NCBI GenBank assembly: GCA_048359995.1
Contig: DBGCPK010000010.1
Span: 20,506 to 84,505, forward strand
From: UBA3210 sp048359995
Lineage (GTDB): Bacteria > Bacillota_I > Bacilli_A > RFN20 > CAG-449
Reading direction: 5' to 3'
DNA length: 64,000 nucleotides
Part shown: one piece after another, positions 8,238 through 17,334 of the stretch
How positions within the stretch are numbered: the stretch's first letter is position 1
How the letters are laid out: each line of letters starts with the position of its first letter
Made by a program: the position numbers and the translations under genes
Notes under the pieces: model-generated
Told to the model about the DNA's origin: nothing
Databases searched by the model: none
The model's input: only the letters and a program-made list of their open reading frames with translations

Positions 8238-10235
8238 ATGAAAAAACGATATTTATCAATCTTGACGATATTTTTGATCTGCGGCTGCGCTTTTCAAGGG
8301 AACGATTCTTCTCAGGAAAATCCGTTATCCCAAAGCAGCGCGCAAAATTCTTCTTCGTCTTTTTCGTCGGATTCTTCTTCGCAGGAAGAATCGATTTCTT
8401 CTTCCTCTTCGGACGTCGGTCAAAAAGAAATGCTGTACGCGTTCGCACAACCTGATTATTCCTGCCCTCGGAGAAACGCAAGGGAAGAATTTGAGTTTGC
8501 CGACCTGTTTAATCTGAGCAATCGTGTGGACATACAAGTGGAGATCTCCGATGCCGAATTGGACGAATTGCAGAAAAACTATCTCACGGGATATAAATGC
8601 GAAACATATCGTCTGGCGGACAAAGTGACGATAAGCATTACCAATTACGGAAACACGTTTACGTGGGAATTCGAAAATGTCGGTATTCGCCAGAAAGGAA
8701 ATACTTCTCGGAAAGATATTCTCATCGGCGATTCCGTCAATCCGGAGAATCACTTTAAATTGTCTTTCGATGAAACTTTTGACGATCCGGAACTCTATTC
8801 GGCGGAATTCATCGCGGAAACAAAGGCGAAGATGAACGGTGCCGTTTATGCCGACAGGGATTTTTTAGGCACTTCCGGATTGGATATCAAGTGGAACAAG
8901 AATTCGGACTCTACGCACATCAGAGAAATTTACAGCTCTTATATCTATCAGGCAGGCGGAATCATTTCCCAGCACATAGGTTTGACGGAGTTTTCTTTTA
9001 TCCGGAAAGATAGAAGCAATCAAGAAACATCTTTTGGATTGTGTATGCTCTACGAGCCGACTTCGAAGTCGATCGTCAAACGGACTTTGCAGAACGGAAA
9101 CGAATATCTGAATATGACTTCTTGGAAACAGGAAAAAGCGGGAAGCTACGGCGTTCCCGGCGTCAATTACGGAGACCTTTATAAATGCACCTATGGAGTC
9201 GGAGAAGGAAATTATTCGGACGGCGCGGATCTCACGGCGAATTCGATCGAGGGCAAGCGAATCGGAATCGGCAATAATTCCGGAAGTTATATTCCGGTTT
9301 ACGAAAGAAAAACCAATACAGACGCGGTTTACGACGACGATTTGCTGAGAAATCTCGTTTCGGCCGTCGATCAGGGAACTTACGAAGAAATCGCGGATAA
9401 AATCGATTTGGAATATTTCGCCAAAGAAGAAGCCATCACTTATTTGATCGGAAACCCGGACGCGTTTCGGTATAACAACAACAATTATCTCCTTTATTTT
9501 CGGAGAACGGACGGGAAAGCGATCGTGATTCCTTACGACAACGATCGTTGCTTCGGCATCACGAAAGATTTCGACGTGATGAACGGAATGACGGAAGCGG
9601 GCGTTTTATCGACGGTCATCGCTCAGAATAAACAGGCCAATTCGCTGTTGAAGAAAACCATTTTAAGCGGAAATGAAAACGATGCGAAAAAGGTTTACTT
9701 GGAAATTTTGAGCATTTTGAAAAATTCCGACTGGGCAAAGTGCGAAACTTTCGATCGCTTCTACGACATCGCTGTGATGACCTATTCTTCCGAGACTTTC
9801 GATAAGAACGGCGTCAATCTTTCGTTCGAGACGTATTTGAACGCGAAACTGAAATTGATCGGAAATACTTCCGAAGACGCTACCATTTACGATAATCTTT
9901 ATGTCGTCGGCAATTTCAATTCTTGGGGAGATTATCCGGAAAGCGATCTGGAAAAATACCATTTGGAAAGGGTGGAGAATTGCCTTTATCGGGTGGAAAT
10001 CTTCATTGCAGAACCGCTTCCTGACAATACTTTGCAGTTCAAGTTCAACAACGGACAAAAAAATTACGACGAGATTGATTGGACTTTAGATTCTTCGTTG
10101 AAGTTTTTGATCAAAGAAGTAGGGGGCAACGCTCGATTGGAAAACGTTTACGCCGGCGATATTGTGCGGATTGAAATCGACACGGAAAACCTTTCCGCAT
10201 CGGTGGAGGTAAGTGGCTCTTATTCCGTGTGTTAG
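8238..10235 (+). CDS. Secreted CotH-kinase-type lipoprotein with C-terminal beta domain
   Basis: 665 residues. A lipoprotein signal ends at Cys17 (LICGC), followed by a 40-residue Ser-rich spacer. The CotH domain spans about residues 90-500: VDIQVEISDAELDEL, GIRQKGNTSR, HFKLSFDE, the helix YSSYIYQAGGI, the nucleotide-site region DLYKCTYG, and YLIGNPDAFRYNNNNYLL followed by IPYDNDRCFG, which contains the metal-binding Asn/Asp. CotH proteins are atypical kinases that phosphorylate surface proteins (spore coat in Bacillus); similar lipoproteins occur in non-sporulating gut bacteria. The last 110 residues (YVVGNFNSWGDY onward) resemble a CBM48-like or E-set beta-sandwich, so binding of a glycan is possible. 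The start is set by CGGAGGT; a GTG six codons upstream is rejected. The hydrolase gene downstream follows after 11 bases. Confidence 0.8.
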   Translation: MKKRYLSILTIFLICGCAFQGNDSSQENPLSQSSAQNSSSSFSSDSSSQEESISSSSSDVGQKEMLYAFAQPDYSCPRRNAREEFEFADLFNLSNRVDIQVEISDAELDELQKNYLTGYKCETYRLADKVTISITNYGNTFTWEFENVGIRQKGNTSRKDILIGDSVNPENHFKLSFDETFDDPELYSAEFIAETKAKMNGAVYADRDFLGTSGLDIKWNKNSDSTHIREIYSSYIYQAGGIISQHIGLTEFSFIRKDRSNQETSFGLCMLYEPTSKSIVKRTLQNGNEYLNMTSWKQEKAGSYGVPGVNYGDLYKCTYGVGEGNYSDGADLTANSIEGKRIGIGNNSGSYIPVYERKTNTDAVYDDDLLRNLVSAVDQGTYEEIADKIDLEYFAKEEAITYLIGNPDAFRYNNNNYLLYFRRTDGKAIVIPYDNDRCFGITKDFDVMNGMTEAGVLSTVIAQNKQANSLLKKTILSGNENDAKKVYLEILSILKNSDWAKCETFDRFYDIAVMTYSSETFDKNGVNLSFETYLNAKLKLIGNTSEDATIYDNLYVVGNFNSWGDYPESDLEKYHLERVENCLYRVEIFIAEPLPDNTLQFKFNNGQKNYDEIDWTLDSSLKFLIKEVGGNARLENVYAGDIVRIEIDTENLSASVEVSGSYSVC

Positions 10236-10246
10236 GAGGAAACGAG

Positions 10247-11314
10247 ATGGAAAAAATTCTTTTGGTTATCGGCATCTGCGCCGCAGTCGTCGTTTTGTTT
10301 CTGGTGATGGGATATCTGATGATGGTTCGGATCGCCAACGTGATTATTCAATCCAATTTCGACATACGCTACGACGATCGGCATACGTTGAAATATTTTA
10401 CTGCGGATGATTTTGAAAATTTGGAAACCGAACCAGTCGAATTTCTTTCGGATCAAGGGCAGAAACTGAGAGGCTTTCTGTATCGTTCTTCTCTAATAAA
10501 AGACTATAAGGCGCTGATGGTGATTTCCCACGGACTGGGGGCAGGTCATCTGCAATATACGACCGAAATCAATTTTTTCGCTCAAAAAGGGTATTTGGTC
10601 TTCGCTTTCGACGATACAGGATGCAATCTGTCGGAAGGAGAAAAAATCAAAGGATTGACGCAAAGCCTGATCGATTTGGATTACGCGCTTCGCTTCGTTT
10701 GCGAGGACGCGCGGCTCAAAAATCTTCCGTTGGTCTTGTTCGGCCATTCGATGGGGGCTTATGCCGTGTCCAATATCACTTCGATTAATTCCGGAAAAAT
10801 CAAAGGAATCGTCGCTTTGGCGCCTTTCAAAAACGAAACTTCATTCTTGTTCGAGGAATTTAAAGCGCTGACGAATCTGAAATACAAGATGGTCGAACGC
10901 TTGTTGAAAAAACGCGTGTACCAACGCTTTGGCGATATTTCGAAAATCGATACGATGGATTCTTTCGATAAGAGTGAAGTTCCTCATCTGATTATCGCCG
11001 GAGATCAGGATCCGATTGTGGACTATTACAACAATTTCGAAAGGATGAAAGATCTTTTTTCCGAAAAACCGGGTTATCGCTTTTTAAGCGTCGAAAATCG
11101 TTTCCATCGACCGAATCTATCTCTCGAAGCGGCGAATTACGATCAGGAAACCAATGTCGAATTGCAGAACATACAAGGGCAGAAAATGCCGAAAGAAAGC
11201 AAAGAACTCGCCGTGAAGAAATTCTACGAGAATCTCGACTACAATCTCTTGGTTCAGATGGACGATCACGTAATGGGAGAGATTCTGGAATTTCTCGAAG
11301 AATGCTTGCAATAA
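10247..11314 (+). CDS. Membrane-anchored alpha/beta hydrolase
   Basis: 355 residues. One N-terminal hydrophobic helix (residues 4-26) precedes an alpha/beta-hydrolase domain. Seen: oxyanion-loop motif VISHGLGAGH, nucleophile elbow GHSMGA with Ser about 168, acid in AGDQDPIVDYY (about 258) and a His in ENRFHRP (about 286). The family includes lipases, esterases and acyl-glycerol hydrolases; the fold does not tell the substrate. The GHSMGA and HGLGAGH patterns are those of serine-aminopeptidase S33 / lysophospholipase-like proteins. Its AGGAGG site overlaps the stop of the CotH gene, so the two are translationally coupled and may act on the same surface structure. Start chosen at MEKILL; an ATG six codons earlier lies inside the previous gene without a site. 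Confidence 0.8.
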   Translation: MEKILLVIGICAAVVVLFLVMGYLMMVRIANVIIQSNFDIRYDDRHTLKYFTADDFENLETEPVEFLSDQGQKLRGFLYRSSLIKDYKALMVISHGLGAGHLQYTTEINFFAQKGYLVFAFDDTGCNLSEGEKIKGLTQSLIDLDYALRFVCEDARLKNLPLVLFGHSMGAYAVSNITSINSGKIKGIVALAPFKNETSFLFEEFKALTNLKYKMVERLLKKRVYQRFGDISKIDTMDSFDKSEVPHLIIAGDQDPIVDYYNNFERMKDLFSEKPGYRFLSVENRFHRPNLSLEAANYDQETNVELQNIQGQKMPKESKELAVKKFYENLDYNLLVQMDDHVMGEILEFLEECLQ

Positions 11315-11345
11315 GGAAAAGGGAAATTTTTTATTGTAAGAGAAC

Positions 11346-11374
11346 TTGAAATTGCGGGTTGAATCGGTTATAAA
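11346..11374 (+). promoter_or_regulatory. Promoter of the zinc-ribbon membrane protein gene
   Basis: TTGAAA, 17 bases, TATAAA. The -10 lies about 33 bases upstream of the ATG. Confidence 0.5.
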
Positions 11375-11406
11375 ATGTTTGTAAAAGGACGAAAGAACAC
11401 TAAATT

Positions 11407-11727
11407 ATGAAAAGCAAAGAAAGTTTGGTTTTGAAATGCCCGAAATGCGGGAGCGGCAGCGACGAGATCGTGTTTCAAGAAAGTCGCCGGAAACCCTATT
11501 TGATGCTTCCCGCATTGGTGGGTTTGTGTGGTTGGCTTTTGGCGGTAATCCTTTTCATTGTCGGTCTTAGGAGGGGAGAATCCGGTTTTGTGATCGCGGC
11601 GGTGATTGTTATTCTGCCGGTTTCGGTTCTGGGTCTCGTTCTCCGCTTTCGTAAAGAATATTCGATCTGGAAAACCCACACCAAAGCGATCTGCAAGCAT
11701 TGCGGAAATACGTGGTTTATCGACTGA
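11407..11727 (+). CDS. Small zinc-ribbon membrane protein
   Basis: 106 residues. CPKCG at residues 11-15 and CKHCG near the C-terminus would form a split four-Cys zinc ribbon. Between them lie two hydrophobic segments (about 33-55 and 60-80) in a hairpin, so both ends face the cytoplasm and can meet. No family is recognised. The best Shine-Dalgarno-like sequence, AAAGGA, is 16 bases from the ATG, which is unusually far. It stands alone between the hydrolase gene and the str operon. Confidence 0.65.
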   Translation: MKSKESLVLKCPKCGSGSDEIVFQESRRKPYLMLPALVGLCGWLLAVILFIVGLRRGESGFVIAAVIVILPVSVLGLVLRFRKEYSIWKTHTKAICKHCGNTWFID

Positions 11728-11849
11728 ACCTTCTTTTAGAAGAGAAATTTCGGATCGAACGATCCAAAACCGATTTTTTGAAAACGCAGGTTCGACGAGG
11801 GGAAATGAAGAGGAATTCAAAACTCCTTTTTATTTTTTATAAAAAACGC

Positions 11850-11879
11850 TTGTAAAAGCAAAATAAGATAGTGTAAAAT
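11850..11879 (+). promoter_or_regulatory. str operon promoter
   Basis: TTGTAA and TAAAAT separated by 18 bases. The transcript would begin near 11886 and carry a leader of about 110 bases before rpsL. Confidence 0.6.
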
Positions 11880-11888
11880 AACAAAGCG

Positions 11889-11950
11889 TGTGCCAAAGCA
11901 CCGGAATTTGCGATGCAGTGCATCTTTTTATTTCATCGATGATGAAACAC
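11889..11950 (+). promoter_or_regulatory. rpsL leader with tandem small hairpins
   Basis: Three perfect inverted repeats follow one another: GTGC/GCAC with a CAAA loop (11890-11901), GATGC/GCATC with an AGT loop and directly followed by TTTTT (11912-11929), and TTTCATC/GATGAAA with a GAT loop (11931-11947). The middle one has the form of a small intrinsic terminator. The arrangement suggests attenuation or autogenous control of the str operon by a ribosomal protein. No Rfam leader family is recognised by eye. Confidence 0.4.
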
Positions 11951-11994
11951 CCGGTGTTGTGGCTTACATTGAAACTAAGGAAAGGAGATATTCA

Positions 11995-12414
11995 ATGCCT
12001 ACAATCAACCAATTAGTTCGTAACGGACGTACTAGTGCGATTGAAAAATCCAAAGCTCCGGCTTTGAACAAACGCTGGAATTCACTCACAAAGAAAACCA
12101 TCACTCAAAATTCTGCGCAAAAGCGCGGTGTCTGTACCCGTGTCGGTACGATGACTCCGAAAAAGCCGAATTCGGCGCTTCGGAAATACGCGCGTGTTCG
12201 TTTGAGCAACGGATTCGAAGTAACGGCTTATATCGGCGGCGAAGGACACAATCTTCAAGAACACAGCACCGTTTTAATCCGCGGCGGTCGTGTGAAAGAC
12301 CTCCCGGGTGTCAGATATCATATCGTACGCGGTACTTTGGATTGCGCCGGTGTCAACGAAAGAAGACAGGGAAGATCGTTATACGGAACGAAAAAACCGA
12401 AAGAAAAGAAATAA
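11995..12414 (+). CDS. rpsL: 30S ribosomal protein S12
   Basis: 139 residues. Starts MPTINQLVRNGR and contains GVCTRVGTMTPKKPNSALRKYARVRL with the conserved Lys and Pro-Asn-Ser loop that contacts the decoding centre, then GHNLQEHSTVLIRGGRVKDLPGV. The residues where streptomycin-resistance changes occur (the Lys of TPKKPNS and of VKDLPG) are wild type. AAAGGAGAT lies seven bases before the ATG; a longer frame upstream would cover the hairpin leader and is rejected. First gene of the str operon. Confidence 0.98.
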   Translation: MPTINQLVRNGRTSAIEKSKAPALNKRWNSLTKKTITQNSAQKRGVCTRVGTMTPKKPNSALRKYARVRLSNGFEVTAYIGGEGHNLQEHSTVLIRGGRVKDLPGVRYHIVRGTLDCAGVNERRQGRSLYGTKKPKEKK

Positions 12415-12474
12415 GCACTGATACGTCGAAGTAAAAATTCAATTGATCAACAAATTCAGAAAGGAGGATTTTTA

Positions 12475-12945
12475 ATGCCACGTAAAGGAAGTGTCGCTAA
12501 ACGCGATGTGTTACCGGATCCGATTTACAATTCCAAACTCGTAACACGTTTAATCAACAAAATCATGGTCGATGGTAAAAGAGGAACCGCTCAAACCATC
12601 TTGTACAATGCTTTCAAAAAAATCGAAGCGAAGACAGGGAAACCTGCGATGGAAGTTTTCGAAGTCGCTATCGGAAACATTATGCCGGCTCTCGAACTGA
12701 AACTGAGAAGAGTAGGAGCAACCAACTATCAAGTTCCTGTCGAAGTCAGCGCAGAAAGAAGAGTTACTCTCGGGCTCAGATGGTTAGTCAACTATGCCCG
12801 TTTGAGAAACGAGAAGTCGATGGAAGACAAGCTGGCCGCGGAAATTATCGATGCGGCGAACGGAGTAGGCGCTTCGGTTAAGAAGAGAGACGATACCCAC
12901 AAGATGGCGGAAGCCAACAAAGCTTTTGCTCATTACAGATGGTAA
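12475..12945 (+). CDS. rpsG: 30S ribosomal protein S7
   Basis: 156 residues, the standard length. Begins MPRKGSVAKRDVLPDPIYNS and carries the S7 signature region MVDGKRGTAQTILYNAF, then GATNYQVPVEV and the C-terminal MAEANKAFAHYRW. It initiates folding of the 16S rRNA 3' domain, and in other bacteria represses its own operon. AAAGGAGG precedes the ATG. Second gene of the str operon, 60 bases after rpsL and 12 before fusA. Confidence 0.98.
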   Translation: MPRKGSVAKRDVLPDPIYNSKLVTRLINKIMVDGKRGTAQTILYNAFKKIEAKTGKPAMEVFEVAIGNIMPALELKLRRVGATNYQVPVEVSAERRVTLGLRWLVNYARLRNEKSMEDKLAAEIIDAANGVGASVKKRDDTHKMAEANKAFAHYRW

Positions 12946-12957
12946 TCGGAGGATATT

Positions 12958-15027
12958 ATGGCTCGTAAATTAGATATCTCAAATACCCGTAATATCGGAA
13001 TTATGGCTCATATCGATGCAGGTAAGACCACGGTGTCGGAAAGAATTCTTTTCTATACCGGTAAAGTCTACAAGATCGGTGAAACCCACGATGGATCGGC
13101 TACGATGGACTGGATGAAACAAGAACAGGATCGGGGCATTACGATTACCTCCGCCGCGACGACCTGCTATTGGAAAGAACACAGAATCAATCTGATCGAC
13201 ACTCCCGGCCACGTCGACTTCACAGCCGAAGTCGAACGTTCGCTTCGGGTTCTCGACGGCGCGGTGACCGTTCTCGATGGTAAGAACGGGGTCGAACCGC
13301 AGACGGAAACGGTCTGGCGGCAAGGTACTAAATACAATGTTCCGCGAATCGTCTTCGTCAACAAACTCGATGCGATCGGCGCCGATTTTGAAATGTCCTA
13401 TCGTTCTATCGGGGAAAAACTTGGCGCGAACGCCGCGCCGATTCAGTACCCGATCGGATTGGAATCTCAACTTAAAGGCGTCATCGATATCATCGAAAGA
13501 AAGGCTTACCTTTATTCGGATGTCAAAGGAGAACATCCGGAAATCGTCGAAGTTCCGGCGGAATATCTCGATAAAGTGGAACTTCTTCGCGCGGAATTAC
13601 TCGAAAAACTCGCCAATTACGACGACGATTTGATGATGAAAGTTCTCGAAGGCGAAGAACCGACCGTCGAGGAAATCAAAGCAGTTGTCCGAAAAGCGGT
13701 TTTGACCGCGGAATTCTTTCCGGTTCTCTGCGGATCGGCCTACAAGAACAAAGGAATACAACCTTTGCTCGATGCGATCGTCGATTATCTGCCGTCTCCG
13801 GTGGATATTCACCACGCCGTCGGCCACAATCCGAACGGAGAAGAAGTGGAATGCAAACCGGACGATAACGAACCTTTGACCGCTTTGGCTTTCAAGATTA
13901 TGACGGATCCGTTTATCGGTAAACTCGCTTTCTTCCGCGTCTATTCCGGCGTAGCCAAGGCAGGGTCGTATGTCTATAACTCGACGAAAGATCTGAAAGA
14001 AAGATTCTCGCGTTTGGTGATTATGAATTCCAATAAAAGAGAAGAAGTGGAAGAGGTTCACGCCGGCGATATCGGCGCGGCCGTCGGTTTGAAATCGACG
14101 TCGACTGGAGACACGCTTTGCGATGAAAATCATCCGGTTATTCTGGAATCCATCAAATTCTCCGATCCGGTCATTTCGGAAGCAATCGAACCGAAATCAA
14201 AGGCGGATATGGAGAAGATGACCGCAGGGCTGATGAAATTAGCGGATGAAGATCCTACTTTCCGTTTTTCGACTAATCCGGAAACCGGACAACACATCAT
14301 CGCCGGTGTCGGCGAACTGCATCTCGACGTGATGGTGACTCGTTTAAAAGACGAGCATAAAGTCGAAGTCAATGTCGGTGCGCCGCAGGTGGCGTATCGC
14401 GAAACGATCCGGAAAACGGCGGAGTGCGAAGGTAGATACATCAAGCAGTCCGGTGGACATGGTCAATACGGTCACGTTTGGATTCGTTTTGAACCGAATC
14501 CGGGCAAGGGATTCGAATTCGTCGACGCGATCGTCGGAGGAACCGTTCCGAAAGAATACATTAAGCCGACTTGCGAAGGTTTGAAAGAATCTTTGGATCG
14601 CGGTTTAGTTGCCGGATATCCGGTTATCGATCTCAAAGCGACATTGTTTGACGGCTCGTATCACGATGTCGACTCTTCGGAAGCCGCGTATAAAATTGCC
14701 GCGTCTTTGGCTTTGAAAGAAGCGGCGAAAAAATGCAATCCGGTCATTCTCGAACCGATCGTCAAGGTGGAAGTTACCGTTCCGTCCGAATATTTGGGCG
14801 ACGTAATGGGAGATATCAGTTCCAGACGAGGTGAAATCCAGGGGCAGAGCGAGAGAGGGAACGCGCAGATTATCGATGCGTTCGTTCCTTTGGCCAATAT
14901 GTTCGGTTACGTTACCGATCTCCGTTCGATGACAAAGGGCAGAGCCAATTATACGATGGAAATGGATCACTATTCCGAATGCCCGAAGTTCATTATGGAA
15001 GAAATCATCAAGAAGTCGGGCCGTTAA
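12958..15027 (+). CDS. fusA: Elongation factor G
   Basis: 689 residues, normal for EF-G. G1 AHIDAGKTT near residue 17, switch-II DTPGHVDFT, NKLD for guanine recognition, then domains II-V including SGGHGQYGHVWI and the C-terminal GDISSRRGEIQG block. It drives ribosomal translocation using GTP. Its ATG follows rpsG after 12 bases with CGGAGG. No terminator separates it from tuf, but tuf has its own promoter, so read-through and independent transcription can both occur. Confidence 0.98.
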   Translation: MARKLDISNTRNIGIMAHIDAGKTTVSERILFYTGKVYKIGETHDGSATMDWMKQEQDRGITITSAATTCYWKEHRINLIDTPGHVDFTAEVERSLRVLDGAVTVLDGKNGVEPQTETVWRQGTKYNVPRIVFVNKLDAIGADFEMSYRSIGEKLGANAAPIQYPIGLESQLKGVIDIIERKAYLYSDVKGEHPEIVEVPAEYLDKVELLRAELLEKLANYDDDLMMKVLEGEEPTVEEIKAVVRKAVLTAEFFPVLCGSAYKNKGIQPLLDAIVDYLPSPVDIHHAVGHNPNGEEVECKPDDNEPLTALAFKIMTDPFIGKLAFFRVYSGVAKAGSYVYNSTKDLKERFSRLVIMNSNKREEVEEVHAGDIGAAVGLKSTSTGDTLCDENHPVILESIKFSDPVISEAIEPKSKADMEKMTAGLMKLADEDPTFRFSTNPETGQHIIAGVGELHLDVMVTRLKDEHKVEVNVGAPQVAYRETIRKTAECEGRYIKQSGGHGQYGHVWIRFEPNPGKGFEFVDAIVGGTVPKEYIKPTCEGLKESLDRGLVAGYPVIDLKATLFDGSYHDVDSSEAAYKIAASLALKEAAKKCNPVILEPIVKVEVTVPSEYLGDVMGDISSRRGEIQGQSERGNAQIIDAFVPLANMFGYVTDLRSMTKGRANYTMEMDHYSECPKFIMEEIIKKSGR

Positions 15028-15062
15028 TTCTGCCCGATTTCGAAAATCTCGTTTTTAAAATG

Positions 15063-15091
15063 TTGATTTATTCAAATAAATGCTATATGAT
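15063..15091 (+). promoter_or_regulatory. tuf promoter
   Basis: TTGATT, 17 bases, TATGAT. The identical pair with the same spacing is found in front of tRNA-Lys, which suggests a shared growth-linked promoter type. It lies 43 bases upstream of the tuf ATG. Confidence 0.7.
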
Positions 15092-15134
15092 GAATTCGTT
15101 GAAATTCAAAAAATAATTAGGAGGAAATTCAATA

Positions 15135-16319
15135 ATGGCAAAAGAAAAATTTGACAGAAGTAAAACCCACGTTAATATCGGCACCATTGGACACGTCGAT
15201 CACGGCAAAACCACTTTGACTGCCGCGATTACGTCGGTTTTAGCGAAAAAGGGATTATCCGAAAAGAAAGCATACGATCAAATCGATGCCGCACCGGAGG
15301 AAAAAGCCCGTGGTATTACTATCAATACCGCTCACATCGAATATCAGACAGCGACCAGACACTACGCTCACGTCGACTGCCCGGGTCACGCCGACTATGT
15401 TAAGAACATGATTACCGGCGCCGCGCAGATGGATGGTGCGATTCTGGTTGTCGCCGCCACCGACGGCGTTATGCCGCAAACCCGCGAGCATATCCTGCTT
15501 GCCAGACAAGTCGGAGTTCCGTACATCGTTGTGTATCTGAACAAAACCGACCTCGTCGACGATCCAGAACTGATCGACCTCGTCGAAATGGACGTTCGCG
15601 AACTTCTTTCCAACTACGGCTATCCGGGAGACAACACCCCGATCATCCGCGGTTCCGCGAGATTGGCTCTCGACGGAGATCCTGCTGCCGAACAATCGAT
15701 TATGGAATTGATGGACGCGTGTGACAGTTATATTCCTGCTCCGAAGAGAGATGTCGATAAGCCGTTCCTTCTTGCGATCGAAGATGTCATTACCATCACC
15801 GGACGTGGAACCGTCGTCACCGGAAGAGTCGAGCGCGGTATGGTCAAGATGGGCGAGGCTGTCGAAATCGTCGGTATCAAACCGACCCGTCAATCGGTCG
15901 TTACCGGTATCGAAATGTTCCGTAAACAACTCGATTTCGCGGAAGCCGGAGATAATGCCGGTGTTCTGTTGAGAGGCGTCAACCGCGACGAAGTCGTCCG
16001 TGGACAAGTCTTGGCAAAACCAGGTTCTGTTACTCCGCATACGAAATTTACCGCTTCGGTTTACGTATTGACCAAAGAAGAAGGCGGACGTCATACGGCG
16101 TTCTTATCCAACTATCGCCCGCAATTCTACTTCCGTACTACCGATATCACCGGTGTCATTACGCTTCCTGCCGGAGTAGAAATGGTTATGCCTGGCGACA
16201 ACGTCGAATTGACTGTCGAGTTGATTCACCCGGTCGCAATCGAAAAGGGAACCAAGTTCTCGATTCGTGAAGGCGGACGTACCGTCGGTGCGGGAACCGT
16301 CAGCGAAATCCTGAAATAA
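15135..16319 (+). CDS. tuf: Elongation factor Tu
   Basis: 394 residues. GHVDHGKTTLTAAIT (G1), RGITINTAHIEY (switch I), DCPGHADYVKNMITGAAQMDGAILVVAA (G3 region), NKTD (family NKxD) and GSAR for GTPase function; C-terminal beta barrels end in GRTVGAGTVSEILK. Delivers aminoacyl-tRNA to the ribosome. AGGAGG is placed eight bases before the ATG. A clear intrinsic terminator follows. Confidence 0.99.
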   Translation: MAKEKFDRSKTHVNIGTIGHVDHGKTTLTAAITSVLAKKGLSEKKAYDQIDAAPEEKARGITINTAHIEYQTATRHYAHVDCPGHADYVKNMITGAAQMDGAILVVAATDGVMPQTREHILLARQVGVPYIVVYLNKTDLVDDPELIDLVEMDVRELLSNYGYPGDNTPIIRGSARLALDGDPAAEQSIMELMDACDSYIPAPKRDVDKPFLLAIEDVITITGRGTVVTGRVERGMVKMGEAVEIVGIKPTRQSVVTGIEMFRKQLDFAEAGDNAGVLLRGVNRDEVVRGQVLAKPGSVTPHTKFTASVYVLTKEEGGRHTAFLSNYRPQFYFRTTDITGVITLPAGVEMVMPGDNVELTVELIHPVAIEKGTKFSIREGGRTVGAGTVSEILK

Positions 16320-16330
16320 AATGGTTTGCG

Positions 16331-16360
16331 AAAGAGTCGTGCAAAGCGACTCTTTTTTTT
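16331..16360 (+). terminator. Intrinsic terminator of tuf / str operon
   Basis: Nine-base perfect stem AAAGAGTCG/CGACTCTTT with a seven-base loop, running into eight T. Confidence 0.93.
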
Positions 16361-16415
16361 GATTTTGACTTCGGTTTATGACATAATAAAGTTGATATGG
16401 AAGGAGAAACGGAGA

Positions 16416-17327
16416 ATGATGCAGATGGAATTGAAAAAACCGACGAGGTTGAGAAGATTTCTCTCTTGTCTTTTCGATCTGCTGCTCGCTTTGGTCGCCT
16501 TTTTCCTCATCTATGCGATGGTAGTTCAACCGATTTACAACACCGCGACCAAGTACAAGACCGCCTGCAACGACTATTACATCGCATTAAGGAATACCAA
16601 TCTGTACTCCTACAACGAGACCAATATGATCTGCAATATCGTCGAACCGGATTTGAGCGATAAAGAAGAGGTTACGGCGGAAACCTATTACGCTTTTTAC
16701 AACTACCGCCTGATCTATTATTATGAAACAAACGAGCTGTCGGAAGCCTATGAAAGCCAAATGGAGAAATCCGGATTATTCGTTCTCAACGATTCGGGGG
16801 TGTATGTCTTCGCCGAAAAAGTAACCGCGGATCAGGCAAAGTCTTTCTATGTCTCTTCGATCAAAACGGCGATTAAGGATATCTTCGAAAAAGACGAGAC
16901 AAATCAAAAGCTGAAAGCGCGAGTGAACAATTACGATCTCGCCATATTTGCCTGTTCTTTTATTCCCGCATGGGCGCTGATATATCTTGCGATTCCTCTT
17001 GTCAATCGGGGCGGTCAGACCTTAGGGAAAAAACTGATGAATCTCAAAGTCGCCTCGGTGAGAGACGGATTTAAAGTGAAAAAGGGCGTTCTCCTTCTTC
17101 GCCAGAGTCTTGTGGTTTTCGTCGGTTACGTTTTGGGGATTTTTACTTTCGGTTTAAGTGCGTTGGCCTTTATGATCGTTTTCTTGATTCATAAAGAAGG
17201 AAAATCGATCGACGACGTTTTATGCGATACGATCGTCTACGAGAACGTTCATCCGGAAGACGCAGGAGAAAAAGACAGACTGACGATTGCGCTTAAAAAT
17301 AAAAGGCGAAATGAAACGAAAGAATAA
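16416..17327 (+). CDS. RDD-family membrane protein (first of two flanking an ABC exporter)
   Basis: 303 residues. N-terminal RDD-like start (TRLRRFLSCLFDLLLALVAFF) with Arg and the Asp inside the first helix, a long external loop (about 45-175) rich in Tyr, Asn and Glu, then two or three more helices including the conserved QTLGKKLMNLKVAS turn. RDD proteins are poorly characterised; some act as Na+ or compatible-solute transporters. The large outer loop is unusual for the family and is shared with the second RDD protein downstream. Start chosen from AAGGAG nine bases before ATG; an upstream in-frame GTG overlaps the tuf terminator. The ABC gene follows after seven bases. Confidence 0.8.
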   Translation: MMQMELKKPTRLRRFLSCLFDLLLALVAFFLIYAMVVQPIYNTATKYKTACNDYYIALRNTNLYSYNETNMICNIVEPDLSDKEEVTAETYYAFYNYRLIYYYETNELSEAYESQMEKSGLFVLNDSGVYVFAEKVTADQAKSFYVSSIKTAIKDIFEKDETNQKLKARVNNYDLAIFACSFIPAWALIYLAIPLVNRGGQTLGKKLMNLKVASVRDGFKVKKGVLLLRQSLVVFVGYVLGIFTFGLSALAFMIVFLIHKEGKSIDDVLCDTIVYENVHPEDAGEKDRLTIALKNKRRNETKE

Positions 17328-17334
17328 ATAAAGA

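Noticed and set aside
16365..16389. Promoter for the first RDD gene (TTGACT...CATAAT)
   Set aside because: The boxes are only 11 bases apart; no acceptable spacing could be found.
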